Positions 37,101 to 47,900 of a stretch of 64,000 nt of DNA are shown in pieces. The stretch spans positions 19,204,035 through 19,268,034 of the forward strand of contig OW203723.1 of assembly GCA_934045075.1 (NCBI GenBank). Reading direction: 5' to 3'. How positions within the stretch are numbered: position 1 is the stretch's first letter; every line of letters starts with the position of its first letter. Made by a program: the position numbers and the translations under genes. Origin of the DNA: Yponomeuta sedellus. Its lineage: Eukaryota; Arthropoda; Insecta; Lepidoptera; Yponomeutidae. Under the pieces are notes generated by a model. That model did no database searches. It had not been told where the DNA came from and saw nothing but the letters and a program-made list of their open reading frames with translations.

Positions 37101-37737
37101 CGTCCTGGCAGCGTAGACTAACACCCAACGGTTTGTAAATTTAAGTTGTCTCATTACTTTCTTGACAAGTCACATTAGATCCACAGATCTACTTTAAAAT
37201 TGCACCAAATTACTTTTAAGAAACAATTACTAATTGCTCAAGGCATTAAGTCCGCCATATGTACATTTATTTTAAGTGCGATATAATAAATAAATATATA
37301 ACAGCTACAGTAATCAAGCGTCCTTGCCTCTGAAATAGCTCTAGAGTGCCCAAAAGAAAGTCCATTTTAAGATGCAGTTCGAAACAAAACAGCAATTTGA
37401 CTCGAGAGCAACATCAGAGATAAGAGCGCTTTATTAATATGGACCCTAAAAACCAGCTAAAAATGCAACTCACCTGGACATAAATAGGTCTTTGAGGGCC
37501 CAGAGACTTTGGCTCGGGCTCCAGCCTCGCAGGCGGCGGGTTCCTCTGCGCGAGGAGCACCAGGATCGGGAACTGTCTCGCTCTATCCGTCACATGAGCC
37601 CGGGAGCCCCTGGGGGGAGCCAGCACGGGTGCGACAAGGACCACCCTCTCTCCTCCGTCTAGCGTATTGTCCACCACCGATGCGGTGGCTAAGGCCACAA
37701 GGGCCAAGATCATGCCCACCACACTGCGTCCTTCCAT
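34150..37737 (-). CDS. Gene A: secreted glycine-rich protein with furin-type site, 4 exons, 281 aa
   Basis: Coding exons are 37737-37474, 35397-35160, 34817-34614 and 34289-34150, total 846 nt with the stop. All introns are GT-AG (phases 0, 1, 1) and the frame stays open throughout. Residues 1-20 are a signal peptide (hydrophobic MILALVALATA). Residues 21-88 are a basic/proline-rich pre-domain with VVLVAPVLAPP and RPIYVQ. Exon 2 starts KLEDQ and contains RQKR (residues 103-106), a furin-type processing motif, followed by HLLKKKLLSIGFGGG and GGGY repeats. Exon 3 is His/Gly-rich, then seven GGGGGY units. Exon 4 has a QQPNYGHQPQY segment, a Cys-Gly stretch and an (Ala-Thr)4 tail before TGA. Composition resembles glycine-rich cuticular proteins (CPG type); a processed extracellular or antimicrobial-like Gly-rich peptide is the alternative. 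Function is inferred only. A GTGAGT overlapping the stop could be an alternative donor. Intron 1 carries a Helitron and a SINE fragment. It is a paralogue of gene C. Confidence 0.9.
35644..35795 (+). mobile_element. 5S-derived SINE 3' part in gene A intron 1
   Basis: CTTCTGACAGTTCTGACTCG, CCACCAACCCGGGCTTGG and GTGGGGACGTGCAGGGG, ending GTTGATGTCGA. Confidence 0.65.
35880..36256 (-). mobile_element. Complete non-autonomous Helitron (377 bp) in gene A intron 1
   Basis: Starts TCTATATATATAAA with host A before it and ends AAAAGCTAG with host T after it, so it is inserted between A and T with no target duplication. It contains CATCAACGCCCAGCC near the 5' end. Related copies: 59710-59764 (3' end only) and 63330-64000. 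Confidence 0.85.
36257..37467. other. Gene A intron 1, upstream part
   Basis: No exon seen between the Helitron and exon 1. Contains an inverted repeat at 36710-36763 (GGCATTTAACAGGTAAGCAC and inverse) followed by direct GTTAAATGCC repeats. Confidence 0.6.
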
Positions 37738-37768
37738 GTTTACTGGCGCAGGACTCGATGAGCCAACC

Positions 37769-37776
37769 TATTTATA
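37769..37776 (-). promoter_or_regulatory. TATA box of gene A
   Basis: TATAAATA on the minus strand, with its first base 39 nt before the ATG. At normal TATA-to-start spacing, transcription would begin only about 5-10 nt upstream of the ATG, near the sequence CCAGTA. The leader would therefore be very short. Confidence 0.75.
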
Positions 37777-39000
37777 CGAGCTTGGGTTTTTCCCGCGTCG
37801 GTGGCCGCTCTTGGCCACTCTCATCGCTAGAGCTCTCGACAAGCGGCAGAGGCTTCGCGGAATAAAGGATTCACACGGTGACGTTATCGGTTCAATTGAA
37901 AAATCACAACAACAAGGTAAACTTGTATCTGTGGCGTGTATTGATGGCTTTTATTATGGCGTTCTGTATTGAGACAACAGGTATCGGAAACACGTATGGG
38001 ACGCATCGAGCGAAACGTGACCCGTGACGCCCAATAATTTGCCAATGCTAAGCACGTATAGTATGATGTGCGGTTATCCCCTTTAAACCGGATGCTAAGC
38101 TTGTCAGTCTTTAAGTACATACATAGTACACCGACGTTATTGTGTGGGAACTTGAGAAGAGATAAGGTTTTTGCTTTTATTTTCGCTAAGATGAACTCGC
38201 ATTGTACCTAGTTTATTTTGTGAGGCGCAAAACGGGTACCAACGCCAATTTCAAGCCATTCGCAAAGCCGTGGAACAAGTTTACACCGTCTTTTGTTTTT
38301 ATTTATTTCATTCCAAGTCATTAACTGACATTGCCCGCCGTCTTGAAGGTGGGTTGAGCTTAAACCATTGACCTAATGGATGAATATTACAAAATCACTC
38401 TGCTCTAGCCCTATTTAATAAGTTCTATCGATAATATGAGTCCCAGTGATATCCGTCATTTTATTAGACTGTATACGCTAGTAGGTAATTAAACGAATTG
38501 TGTATTTTGCGCTCATTTGATAAGTCATGTTAAAAGTTGTTGATCCTCATAAATATTTTTGTTGTGAGGATCTGATGAAGATTTTACTCTCTATCGAATA
38601 TTTTTCCTGATACAATACTGTCCAAAAGTTTAAGGCTCCTCGTTGCACACCACTCAATGCAACTCGGGCGCAAACTGTGACTTCACAAGTTGGTAATACT
38701 GCCTTATCTTTTTGATGAAGCTTTTACACATTTTTCTCTGTAAGTAGGTAAGTAATTTATTTATTTTCTTCTCTTCTGTGAAAACGTCCAAAACGAAATG
38801 AAGAGAAATTCCTCTTATTGAAAGTCCGAGAGGAATAAGCCATCTTCAGCACAAATTCACAAAGCAATACATAGATGGCGCTTACAAGTGTGGCCATAGA
38901 AGAACCGGAATACGGCTGTCAAAATTAGTCTGTGCTGAGCAAAATTTGAGTTGGGAGGCAACTTCAAGCCACAAATAGCCTTGCCTGCGCTTACCTACGG
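37777..39000. other. Upstream flank of gene A
   Basis: Presumed promoter-proximal DNA. No further gene was recognised. Open frames running through the antisense of gene A exon 1 are shadows caused by its high G+C. Confidence 0.5.
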
Positions 39001-39420
39001 TCGGTACGCTATAGACAGAGCGGCAGTGGTCGTCTTGAAGATTTTATGCTCTTTAAGACGACTACGGCCGCTCTGTCTATAGCGTACCGACCAAGAAGAA
39101 GAAATTTACTTATGATATGAGCGTTGGCGTCCAACATTTGTTTTTTGCGTAGAGGGAGTAACTCTATCTACGGTTTTTTGTTTATGCTATTGTCAAGGTA
39201 TCATCTCTTGTGTCAGCCAGGACTCTCGCTTCGTCAATAAGTACTTTGACATCTCATTTGTAAAAAACGGTCAGGCCATTTAGCCTCTTGCGTGGCGTAA
39301 TTATAGGGTGGCTGTACTGGTAAAATGCCACGGGTCCCCGACCTGATCAGTGCCCCCATATCACGGTGCCGCGAGCTCAGATGTAACCTAACAATTTTAA
39401 CAACATTTTGTATAAAAATT

Positions 39421-39760
39421 TACGCTGTGGGCTCACTTTCTCAGCACAACGCTGAGTGAGCTGCCTTTTGTGGCACTTTAGACACATCACAGGCTAAATC
39501 TATGTTTTTTTTTTCGTTTATTTATTTATTATTATACAATAAGAACTTACAGTTCCCCAAAACGCTCTTTCTCTTGCTATATCTATTGGAGGCACACTTT
39601 GCTAATTACATAAGTGTAGGTAATCGTAATGTACAATATATTGTATATTTCCTTTACTTCTGTTGTGCTCATATTATGTCAATTTATCTTTTTATTTTGT
39701 TTCTGGGATGTGTCTTGTTGTTATAGTAAATGTCTTTCTTTCTTTAAAATATAATTTTTT
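39421..39760 (+). mobile_element. Retroelement 3' region with CTTT tail
   Basis: AACGCTGAGTGAGCTGCCTT near the start and TCTGGGATGTGTCTTGTTGT followed by TTTCTTTCTTT at the end. This is a lepidopteran LINE 3' arrangement; a related head piece occurs at 22905-22985. Confidence 0.5.
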
Positions 39761-39767
39761 GGAGCGG

Positions 39768-40045
39768 CGCGGTGTCTTAGTGGGTAAAACAATGGACTCG
39801 GGAGCGGGAGACTCAGGTTTAATTCCCATCAATGCGGGCATGTACCAACGACTTGGTTTTCTAATTCATGTACAATTTGTGAAGCTAGTGAATAGTAGCA
39901 ATACCACTCGCTAACTGCATCTTTAGGAAAGCTGAGTGTCTGAGGTGTTCAAATACATTAGCGCTTGAAATGCCAATCCGCGGTGGGCACGCGTGGTAAT
40001 TAAGCGTGCACTCTCTCTCGCTGAGAGAAGGCCAGTGCCTTATGA
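39768..40045 (+). mobile_element. tRNA-derived SINE (CATCGTGAGGAAACC family)
   Basis: tRNA-like head (GTCTTAGTGGGTAAAACAAT, CAGGTTTAATTCCC), GCATGTACCAACGACTTGG and a complete tail CACGCGTGGTAATTAAGCG. Confidence 0.7.
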
Positions 40046-40082
40046 CGAGTATCAAATTTATTTGGGTATAGTTAGATGACTA

Positions 40083-40348
40083 CCGCTAGTGGCATTTTTT
40101 CCTAGGGCTTCCGTGCTTCGCAAGGCACGTAAGCCCTTGGTGTCGGCTGACGTGTCATGGCAGTCGTTAAGCCATGTCAGAGGCCTTATGGGCCGATTGA
40201 GAACTTCTGACAATAAGGCCCGCCACTGTCTTACAATACTCCACCAAACCGGACTTGGCCTCCGCGGTGGAGTATGGCCTAACCTTCCTGCGATGCAGGA
40301 AGAGACCAGTGCCCCAGTAGTGGGGACATACAAGGGTTGATATCGATA
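40083..40348 (+). mobile_element. 5S-derived SINE, 5S part lost
   Basis: Begins at GGCTTCCGTGCTTCGCAAGG region and runs to GTTGATATCGATAG; the 5S-like head is absent. Confidence 0.7.
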
Positions 40349-40349
40349 G

Positions 40350-42920
40350 TTAGATGGTATAGTTACGCTATTGGCCTCTTGGTTTTCGTAACGAGACATA
40401 TTATAGTACATACTTACATACGTAGGTATGCGCGAAAAAATCTCATTTGTTTTTGCATTCGGATAAAAGTAAGTTAGATCTTGATCGCGACTGTATTTTA
40501 GCATAAATGTTAACAAAGTTAGACAATCGTACGTAATATGATACGAGTCATTGTTGGATAAACCCGATAAGTGTACTCGTATAATTAATGAGGCCCATTA
40601 TAGCTGTAACCAATTATTACGGTATGTAAGCAGGCATTCATTTGCGACGGGGAAAAACATTTTCATTCGAACCGGAAATGTATATTTTCGCAAAAAAATT
40701 CACAAATTACACGGTTGGACATGACAGGCAGTTCAAAACTGTTATCCTAACTCCAGCCGCTCTTAAGGCTGCTGTTAACTCTCTCGTGCTATCTCGCTCG
40801 CACATTCCAACATTTTTCATAATTGTAATAAAAGGAGGTTTTTTATGTTGCCTAGACACGTCCCACTGCAGGGCACAGGCCTTCTGTCAGAGAGAGAGAG
40901 AAGTATTCTTGTACTTTTCGTACTATAACTTGTCATAATGTCAACTTACTCAGATGGTACAAAAACACGCTATATAAATCGGGTGATTATGTATTATATT
41001 ACTATGACGTCACAACTAGCCTTAATGCCTTATATGATGTAAGAAGGGTTTATTGTTAGGTATTTGAGTTCTGTTTTATAAAAAGTGTTTTTTACAATAC
41101 AATTACACTTTTGTAAAAAAACCCTTCAGAATTCAACGAAAAACCGAACCTAAAGTTTTTTTATTATAAGAGCACAATTTTTGAGATCTCAAAATAAAAT
41201 TTTCGGTTGTTAATTTTTGATTTTTCAAAAAGGAATATCAAAACACTCCAATTAGAGTTTATGTTTGGCAACATGTCTTAGGGGTTTTTCTTAGAATTTT
41301 AATTATAAAAAGACAGATTGATAGATAGATAAAGTTATTTTTTTTTTATTTTAACTGTTTATTTCATGGTAAAAAAATAAACAAAAGTTTTCTTGTTCTG
41401 GAGGCTAAAAATCTTTCGTATAAGATTATAATGCTTCCAGAGGTTGCTCTATATTAGAAAATAAATTTTACAAAGCAAAACAAAGTAAAAGTGCTGAAAA
41501 TGCCAAGGAACATTGTACATACAAGTGATTATATTATATTCTATATATGTAGTGAGGTGTTAATATTTTAAAAACCTATTTAGAGGCTAAAAATTCCACC
41601 CATGCCGGGACTCGAACCCGCGACCCATAAATCTAAATAAATCATTTATTCATATAAGACAACACGTATTAATACAAGGCTGAATTTATTAATAAGTTAT
41701 TGCACTTGAATAAATGTATATTACGGCGGAATTAATGGTTTAAGCATTTTCTACTAGTAAACCGCAGGAGAAAAATTGGCAGACGTGCAAAAAAAAAACA
41801 AATGAAAAAAATATAAATGCAATTAAAAATATACTTATACAAGGTATAATTAAATAAATCTACATAATATGTAGGTATTAATATTATTAATATAATGCTA
41901 TAGCTAAAAAACTAAGTGCATAGGCTAAACCTAAAAGTACCATAAATATAGTTTTATTAAATCATCCATCACAATGTTATATCAATGTCGCTGCATTTCA
42001 TAATTTACCGATTTAGTTTATTCTACATAACACAAAATAATTTCAAACATTCGAACGCCACTCCAAAGTTGAGAAACTTTACAATATAGTTTTTTTTTAA
42101 TTTATTTATTTAAAGTAAGAAAAAAAATACATTCAATATAATGCCTCCCATCCCCCGAAACCGACAAGGTTTATCTGTGGATTGGGTTTAGTAGTCACCA
42201 GCTTAACAATGTTGTTGGAAATAGTATAATACTTACTAGTGCTATGCTCGGCAAATAGCTTGAACCAACTCAAAATGAGCTTGCGATATACGCGCAAGAG
42301 CAAACATATTCATAGTATATTTTAAATTTAATTATGGAAAAGAAAAAGTGGACAATTTTTTTATAATTCGTAAAAGTAACGTTGTTCTTACTGACAAACT
42401 TTTTATTCTTTAAAGATTACATTAAAATTAAGTAATTAATTTAATAATACAATATTTTAATAGTAGAACCACTAACATTTTAATTTTTACCACATTTTTT
42501 TACTTTAATTCACAAAAAGCTCCGTCAGACAAACAAATGACAAACTAGAACTGAAACGTTTCATTATATAAAATGACCCTGTATAATGAGCAAAAAGAGC
42601 TCTGAAAATTAAATAATAAATCTATAAAATATTATGTACCTGTCGGCACAGAGAAAACTATCGGCAAAACCACGGTTGCCTGGCAGAAACTTCCATTAGA
42701 AAAAGGCCGCAACGTAACTACATGTATGTAGAGCTCACGAGTCGTATGACGTCAAGCCAGAGGCTCTGAGTTTTTTTCTCATCTTTACCCTAAGAAACTC
42801 ATCCAGTTTTCAAGTCGTTAGAGAGTAAAAAAAACATTATTTAATTGAAATAATCTGCAAGAGTCTTGCGAGAAAAGGATCTGGGTCATTTGCGGTCACA
42901 TAAGATTGCGGTCAGTGGCA
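40350..42920. other. Intergenic between genes A and B
   Basis: Mostly AT-rich. A CCGCTCTTAAGGCTGCTG repeat scrap is at 40754 (relative near 57970). A single exon-like piece at 42679-42640 could not be joined to gene B in frame. Confidence 0.5.
41566..41627 (-). mobile_element. tRNA-like SINE fragment
   Basis: Only the tail and B-box-like part remain (CCTATTTAGAGGCT and GGACTCGAACCCGCGACC). Confidence 0.65.
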
Positions 42921-42924
42921 GCAA

Positions 42925-43050
42925 ATGTTTGTTTGTTTATACTTTATTGTACACGAAAAACACAAAAAAAGAAATACAATTAAAGAAAATACATGTACAA
43001 AGGCGAGCTTATCTCTGTAAGAGATTTCTTCCAGCAAACCTTGGGGTGTT
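42925..43050 (-). mobile_element. LINE 3' tail, minus
   Basis: TTTATACTTTATTGTACACG then GGCGAGCTTATCTCTGTAAG and TTTCTTCCAGCAAACCTTGG. Confidence 0.55.
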
Positions 43051-43127
43051 GTATTTTTGTATTTTATAATGTATTTTTAATAAAAGTATAAATATTTCAA
43101 AGAACTTTGTGGTCCGAAGTGTATATA

Positions 43128-44066
43128 TGTCACCGGAAAATAACAAGATCCGCCAGTTTATAAATTTCCTAGGAAAATTATAAACTTTCGTAGGATGGTA
43201 AACGAGAGATATATTGTATTATCTTACGCCCACATTTTCGCAAATTGATAAACTTACCAAATTCAAGCGTTAAATAATAAGTAAGCCTTAACGAAACGCC
43301 ACCTGCGCTCTGATTGGTTCAATAAGTCACGTGTTCCTGCTCCATCTAGAAATATCGTTGATGAAGTGAAATTTACCACAGAGCTACGAAAGTTTTATAG
43401 TGGTCATGACCAAAATAGTAAGAAGTCGATTAAAAAAGTTGTTAAAATGATGTGACTATAATAAAGCTAAAGCTTTGGGACGTCGCCATGTTGCAAACCG
43501 AAATTAGGTTCGAAGTTTCAGGATGGAGCGAGCGGAGCAAAGCTCCATCCTAGAACTTCGGGTGTTAGATTTTTTTTATATAAGAGGAAAAAAAATGGGT
43601 CCAGAAGAACAAAATCATTCATACAGCAAGATTTGGCGGTTAGGTTTACAGAAAATTCAACAATAATTTTCTCGAAAACTACGCATCTCCGGCAAGAATG
43701 GATTGTAGGTAGGTAATCGAAACTGATCAATTTATACTAGTTTGGCAAGTTTGATCGTACCTAAGTCTATGGACACAAGCATTGCCATTGTCGACATCAA
43801 CCAATCAGAGAGCAGTGTGTTATTTGCCGTATTTTATATTTTATAAGTAAAATAAAAAGCTCTTCTGTGATTGGTCGAACTGTTTAGAATCTTACGAATG
43901 GATATCCGTTAGTTTATAAATTAACCACGAGACTTCGCAAATGAATAAATTTGCGAAAATGTGGGCGTCCAATAATACAATTTATCTCTCGTTTACAATC
44001 CTACGAAAGTTTATAAATTTCCTAGGTAATTTATAAACTTGCGGATCTTATTATCTTCCGGTGACA
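43128..44066. mobile_element. DNA transposon relic with about 130-bp inverted termini (939 bp)
   Basis: Ends TGTCACCGGAA and TTCCGGTGACA, flanked by TATA on both sides. The arms contain TTTATAAATTTCCTAGG, ACTTTCGTAGGAT, AAACGAGAGATA and CCCACATTTTCGCAAAT in inverted arrangement at roughly 90 percent identity. No transposase frame inside. An internal hairpin (GGATGGAGC/GCTCCATCC) is at 43512-43559. Confidence 0.75.
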
Positions 44067-44099
44067 TATACATTGTTCACTGTACTTCTTCTGTAATAT

Positions 44100-44276
44100 T
44101 AAATAGAATCGCTGAATGTGTTGGTAAGCGCAAATCTCGAGAGCAGCTGAACCGATTTCGCTAATTCTTTTTTTAGAATATTCCTTGAAGTACGAGGATG
44201 GTTCTTACGGATCGAAAAATAAAAAACAAAATAAAAATTCGACTGTTAGGCGGTACGAAGTTTTCTGGATCAACTA
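44100..44276 (+). mobile_element. Helitron of the 54.9-kb array family, single copy
   Basis: GAATCGCTGAATGTGTTGG, CTCGAGAGCAGCTGAACCGA and GGCGGTACGAAGTT words, ending AACTAG|T. Same family as the five units at 54931-55852. Confidence 0.75.
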
Positions 44277-44399
44277 GTTTTATAATAAGAACGTCACAGC
44301 CTTTACAGTTTAGACTTTGGATTGACGACGTTCTCGTAGCGTAGCGTAGTTCTCGTAATTTTAATTTTCAATTGTAAAGCTTGATCTGTTTTGGTTAAT

Positions 44400-44610
44400 A
44401 TATCCCGACTGCCTTGTTGACCTCCGGGCATCACGTCTGATTACCACGCCGAAGGTCTTGGGCTCCATTCCCACTGGGGACTTCCGTACATTTGCACAAA
44501 TGGCCTCAGTCTGGGTGGATTTCCATATTTGTGATGTACTTGAATGGTTACCATAGCACAGGTTATCCTAGTTTGGGAACCTGGGTAGAACGAATGTATA
44601 TCAAAAGTCG
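44400..44610 (+). mobile_element. Diverged SINE, relative of 11878-12060
   Basis: Head ATATCCCGACTGCC, TCCATTCCCACTGGGGACTT, then GGTGGATTTCCATATTTGTG and GGTTATCCTAGTTTGGG. Confidence 0.5.
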
Positions 44611-44955
44611 CGACTTTCCAGTACATTCATTGTCAAATTCTGACATTTTAGTGCCACAAAACGCGTGACTCGTGCCGTCGTACTACCCGGACTGGGATCG
44701 TGTTGTGTGGAAGTTATTATTATTATGTTTAATAAAGTCAGGGTGGTATTTGTGTAAAGTCGCCAGCACTAACATGTAAACACGTTAGAACCTTGTCTCA
44801 TTAACCTCTGCTAGCCTGATGAGTGAGAAATTGACTATTTTGACTTTGACAAGGTACTCAGGTGCACACATGTTAATACTCATGACTGTACATAGTGTAA
44901 CATATCTAGTCATGTTACGGTTTTAACCTAGGTTGGTCAATAGGTAACAGTTAAG

Positions 44956-47900
44956 CTATCTTCCGTAATGTCTGTAGCCGGTTCCAGTCTGGGACGGGTA
45001 AGGATTGCCGCTAGGCTCTGAAATAAATGAAAAATGAAAATTGATAAGGGGTTTTTAAAAACCTATTTAGAGGCTAAAAAATCCACCCATGCCGGGACTA
45101 GAACCCGCGAACTCTGGCTAACCGTGCCAGCGCTCTTCTAACTGAGCTAATGGGCAAGTACCGGCATCAGCGAAATTTTGAACCTCTTTACAATATTCTC
45201 TGTATTATTTACAGGCAGCGACATCATTGGCTTCAGCCAGATGTCGCTGCCTGTAGCCCCTTAATAATAAACTGTAACCTTATGGAATTGTGTAGTTTAA
45301 AAATAACCCTGTATGATGTAAAGGGTGTTAATTGTTTTCTATACCAATATTATTAAAATTCGAATACCACATGATTTTGTTACTACATAAATTATAATGA
45401 TGACTGTTGTTTTTATCTTTATGTTATTTATTTATTAAATTGCCCAACATTACAGTATTGACTAATTCGTTGCACAATTGAATTTTTATACTATATTATG
45501 CTATACTAAACAATTTATTTTCGTTCGTAAGTTCTAAATAGACAAATCATAATTACCTTGAACGTTCACCAAAATCGTAGTTCCTTCATTGGGTACGTTT
45601 GGACGATTGACAGTTTCCGCTGAAAATTTGGAAAATATGTGCTATCAGCAGAATGTAAGCCATCCTAAATTTAACAGGAAAAGTAGAATACTATTGATGT
45701 CAGGATGTCAGGCTTTGATGCTGAGGTCTACCACCTGAACTACCTAGCCAACTTCGGTTAGCTCAGTCGATTTAGATACATCGCGTTGGTGGAGTTAGAT
45801 ACACAATTTGTTTACATTTTCACACACACATAATACATAGACAAAACAAAAATAAGAGAAAAACATTACAAAAGAAATACATAAACAAATCAAGAACACA
45901 CAAGGTACGGCAAGTGCCAAAAATATCATAAACTAATTTCTTCCGCTTCGGTTCTTAGATTCGGCGAGTCTGATGTGCTTATAGGAGCAAACATCTTAGA
46001 CACCCAGCATTGCAATGCTTGTGCCTAATAAGCATGGACGAGATGTGACGGTCATAAACTCATAACTCATAATAAGGTTCCCTGAATGAGAATGTTCTCG
46101 GCTAGAACTTAACAGAACTAAAGTACAATTTAAGTTTTAATGTTGCAGCTTCCAAGGAATTGATTTCTTTCAGGAACACACTGTGTGTGGTGGACATCGG
46201 TGCAGCCGTTTCCAAGATTAGCTACAGTCCTGAAGTGTTGTCAGCTTCACCGTCCGTATTTCTCTGGCTCACTTGGGACTAAAAATGTTTAAATATACAT
46301 TGAATTAAATAACAAATTGAATTGGGTTGAATTTATTAGATTCTAGAGATAATAAATGTCTTGAATAACCCATTAAAGTCAATTCACTTTTTATCTCTTC
46401 TTATCTTAAATTCTCGCCAAAGATAATTTTTCTGAGAACTTATCGAAAATGTGTTCGAAAACTTTTATCAGTTTGGGTTACTCGAGACTTTAGTTCTTGT
46501 GTGCCTGTGGACATGATACGAGTACCCAGTCTGTAACTTCAACTGACCAAATAAGGCTAAGCTCACATCTCGGAAAAAATTGCGATTAATATGGTGCCAC
46601 TGTGCAGCAAAGCAATTGATATTATTACTACTTATTTATCGTTTCTATGAATGTGTCCATAATTAATTGACGCTCGTTGCAGCAATAATTACAAAATTAG
46701 GTATTTACCAGTTCTAGGAACATTAACGATGGCCGTTCTTTCTTGGACATTTACTGGTTCAACCCGCTCAACGTATGTTGGCATACCTGATGGAAACGAT
46801 ATATAAAATTAAATCAAGGCGGATATAACATAACACAACATTTACATACAAGCACATACATTGCTTCTAGCTTCAAACTAGGATATATAGTTTCTGGTTT
46901 CCTGTGTCGTGGAAACCAGAAACTACGACATCACAAATAAATATCCAAGACCCGGGGGTTTTTTTTGTCCCCAGCTGGGGTTCGAACCCGGGACCCCTCG
47001 CATGGTAGGCAGATGCTAGTGCATCTGCCTACCCGCCTGCCTCTCTGGCGCAGCGGTAGTCCGATGCGCCACAGAGGTAGATCCCTAGATCTATCTCTGT
47101 GGCCATATCCTAATATGGCGGGACGATCTATCAACCTTTTCGCTGTGATGGTAGAGGGGGGCTCAAGAAGACTGGGAGGAAGAGATCATGGAGGAGGCCT
47201 TTGCCCAATAGCGGGACTCTAGCAAGGATAGTGTGTTGTTGAAATAACTTAAAACTATAGATAATTTGTGCAATATTGATGTAACCAAAGAGCAATACTA
47301 TAAATTATTATTTAATGTTGTATTTTCAAACAAATTGTCCGAGTCAAGTTTTTACTTTTTAGAATTTATGAACTTTAAAAAATATATAAAAATCTGAAAA
47401 AGTTGTCAAAGATAAATGAAATGATGCAAAGGTTTATTCAAAGTAGCGCAGAAACTGCGGCTTAATGAACGTTATAATTCAAACTCGGTAAACTCGACAT
47501 GAACATGAAAACATGAACTACCAGTAGATTCACCAAATAATAAGCAGTTTCTTATAATCTTTCCGTCGATCTAGTTAGATAATGAGTTAGACCTGAGTGT
47601 TCCGTACTTAGCCTCATAATTGGGTTATTACGAGTATACCTACGTAGCAAATGCTAAGGTATGTTGACAATTCACTGGGGTTTCCTCACAATGTTTTCGT
47701 TCACAATTATCGAGTGGTAGTGCTACTATAACTTCACAAATGTACATAACATAGATAACAGTCGTTGGTAGATGCCGGGATTCAAACCCACGACCTCCCG
47801 ATTGAGGAGCCGAAGTTCTATCGATTTACCATATCTTCGGATCGATGATAGAAAACGACAATTATCATGGGACTTCATAATTTTCATTAAAGCGCAAAGC

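Noticed and set aside
37509..37972. Plus-strand frames of 118 and 101 codons
   Set aside because: Antisense of gene A exon 1 and its promoter. There is no signal peptide or splice context on the plus strand, and high G+C explains the lack of stops.
40058..40516. 152-codon minus frame
   Set aside because: It runs through a 5S-derived SINE. The same peptide pieces appear wherever that SINE occurs (for example 49936-50139).
42640..42679. Possible exon (TVVLPIVFSVPTG) on the minus strand
   Set aside because: It has acceptor- and donor-like borders but starts in phase 0. Gene B, which already ends at 44956, uses only phase-1 junctions, and no partner exon was found.
46198..46266. 18-codon minus frame after a TTTTTAG acceptor
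   Set aside because: Only phase 0 is open, which does not fit gene B. Adding it would break the frame shared by the four accepted exons.
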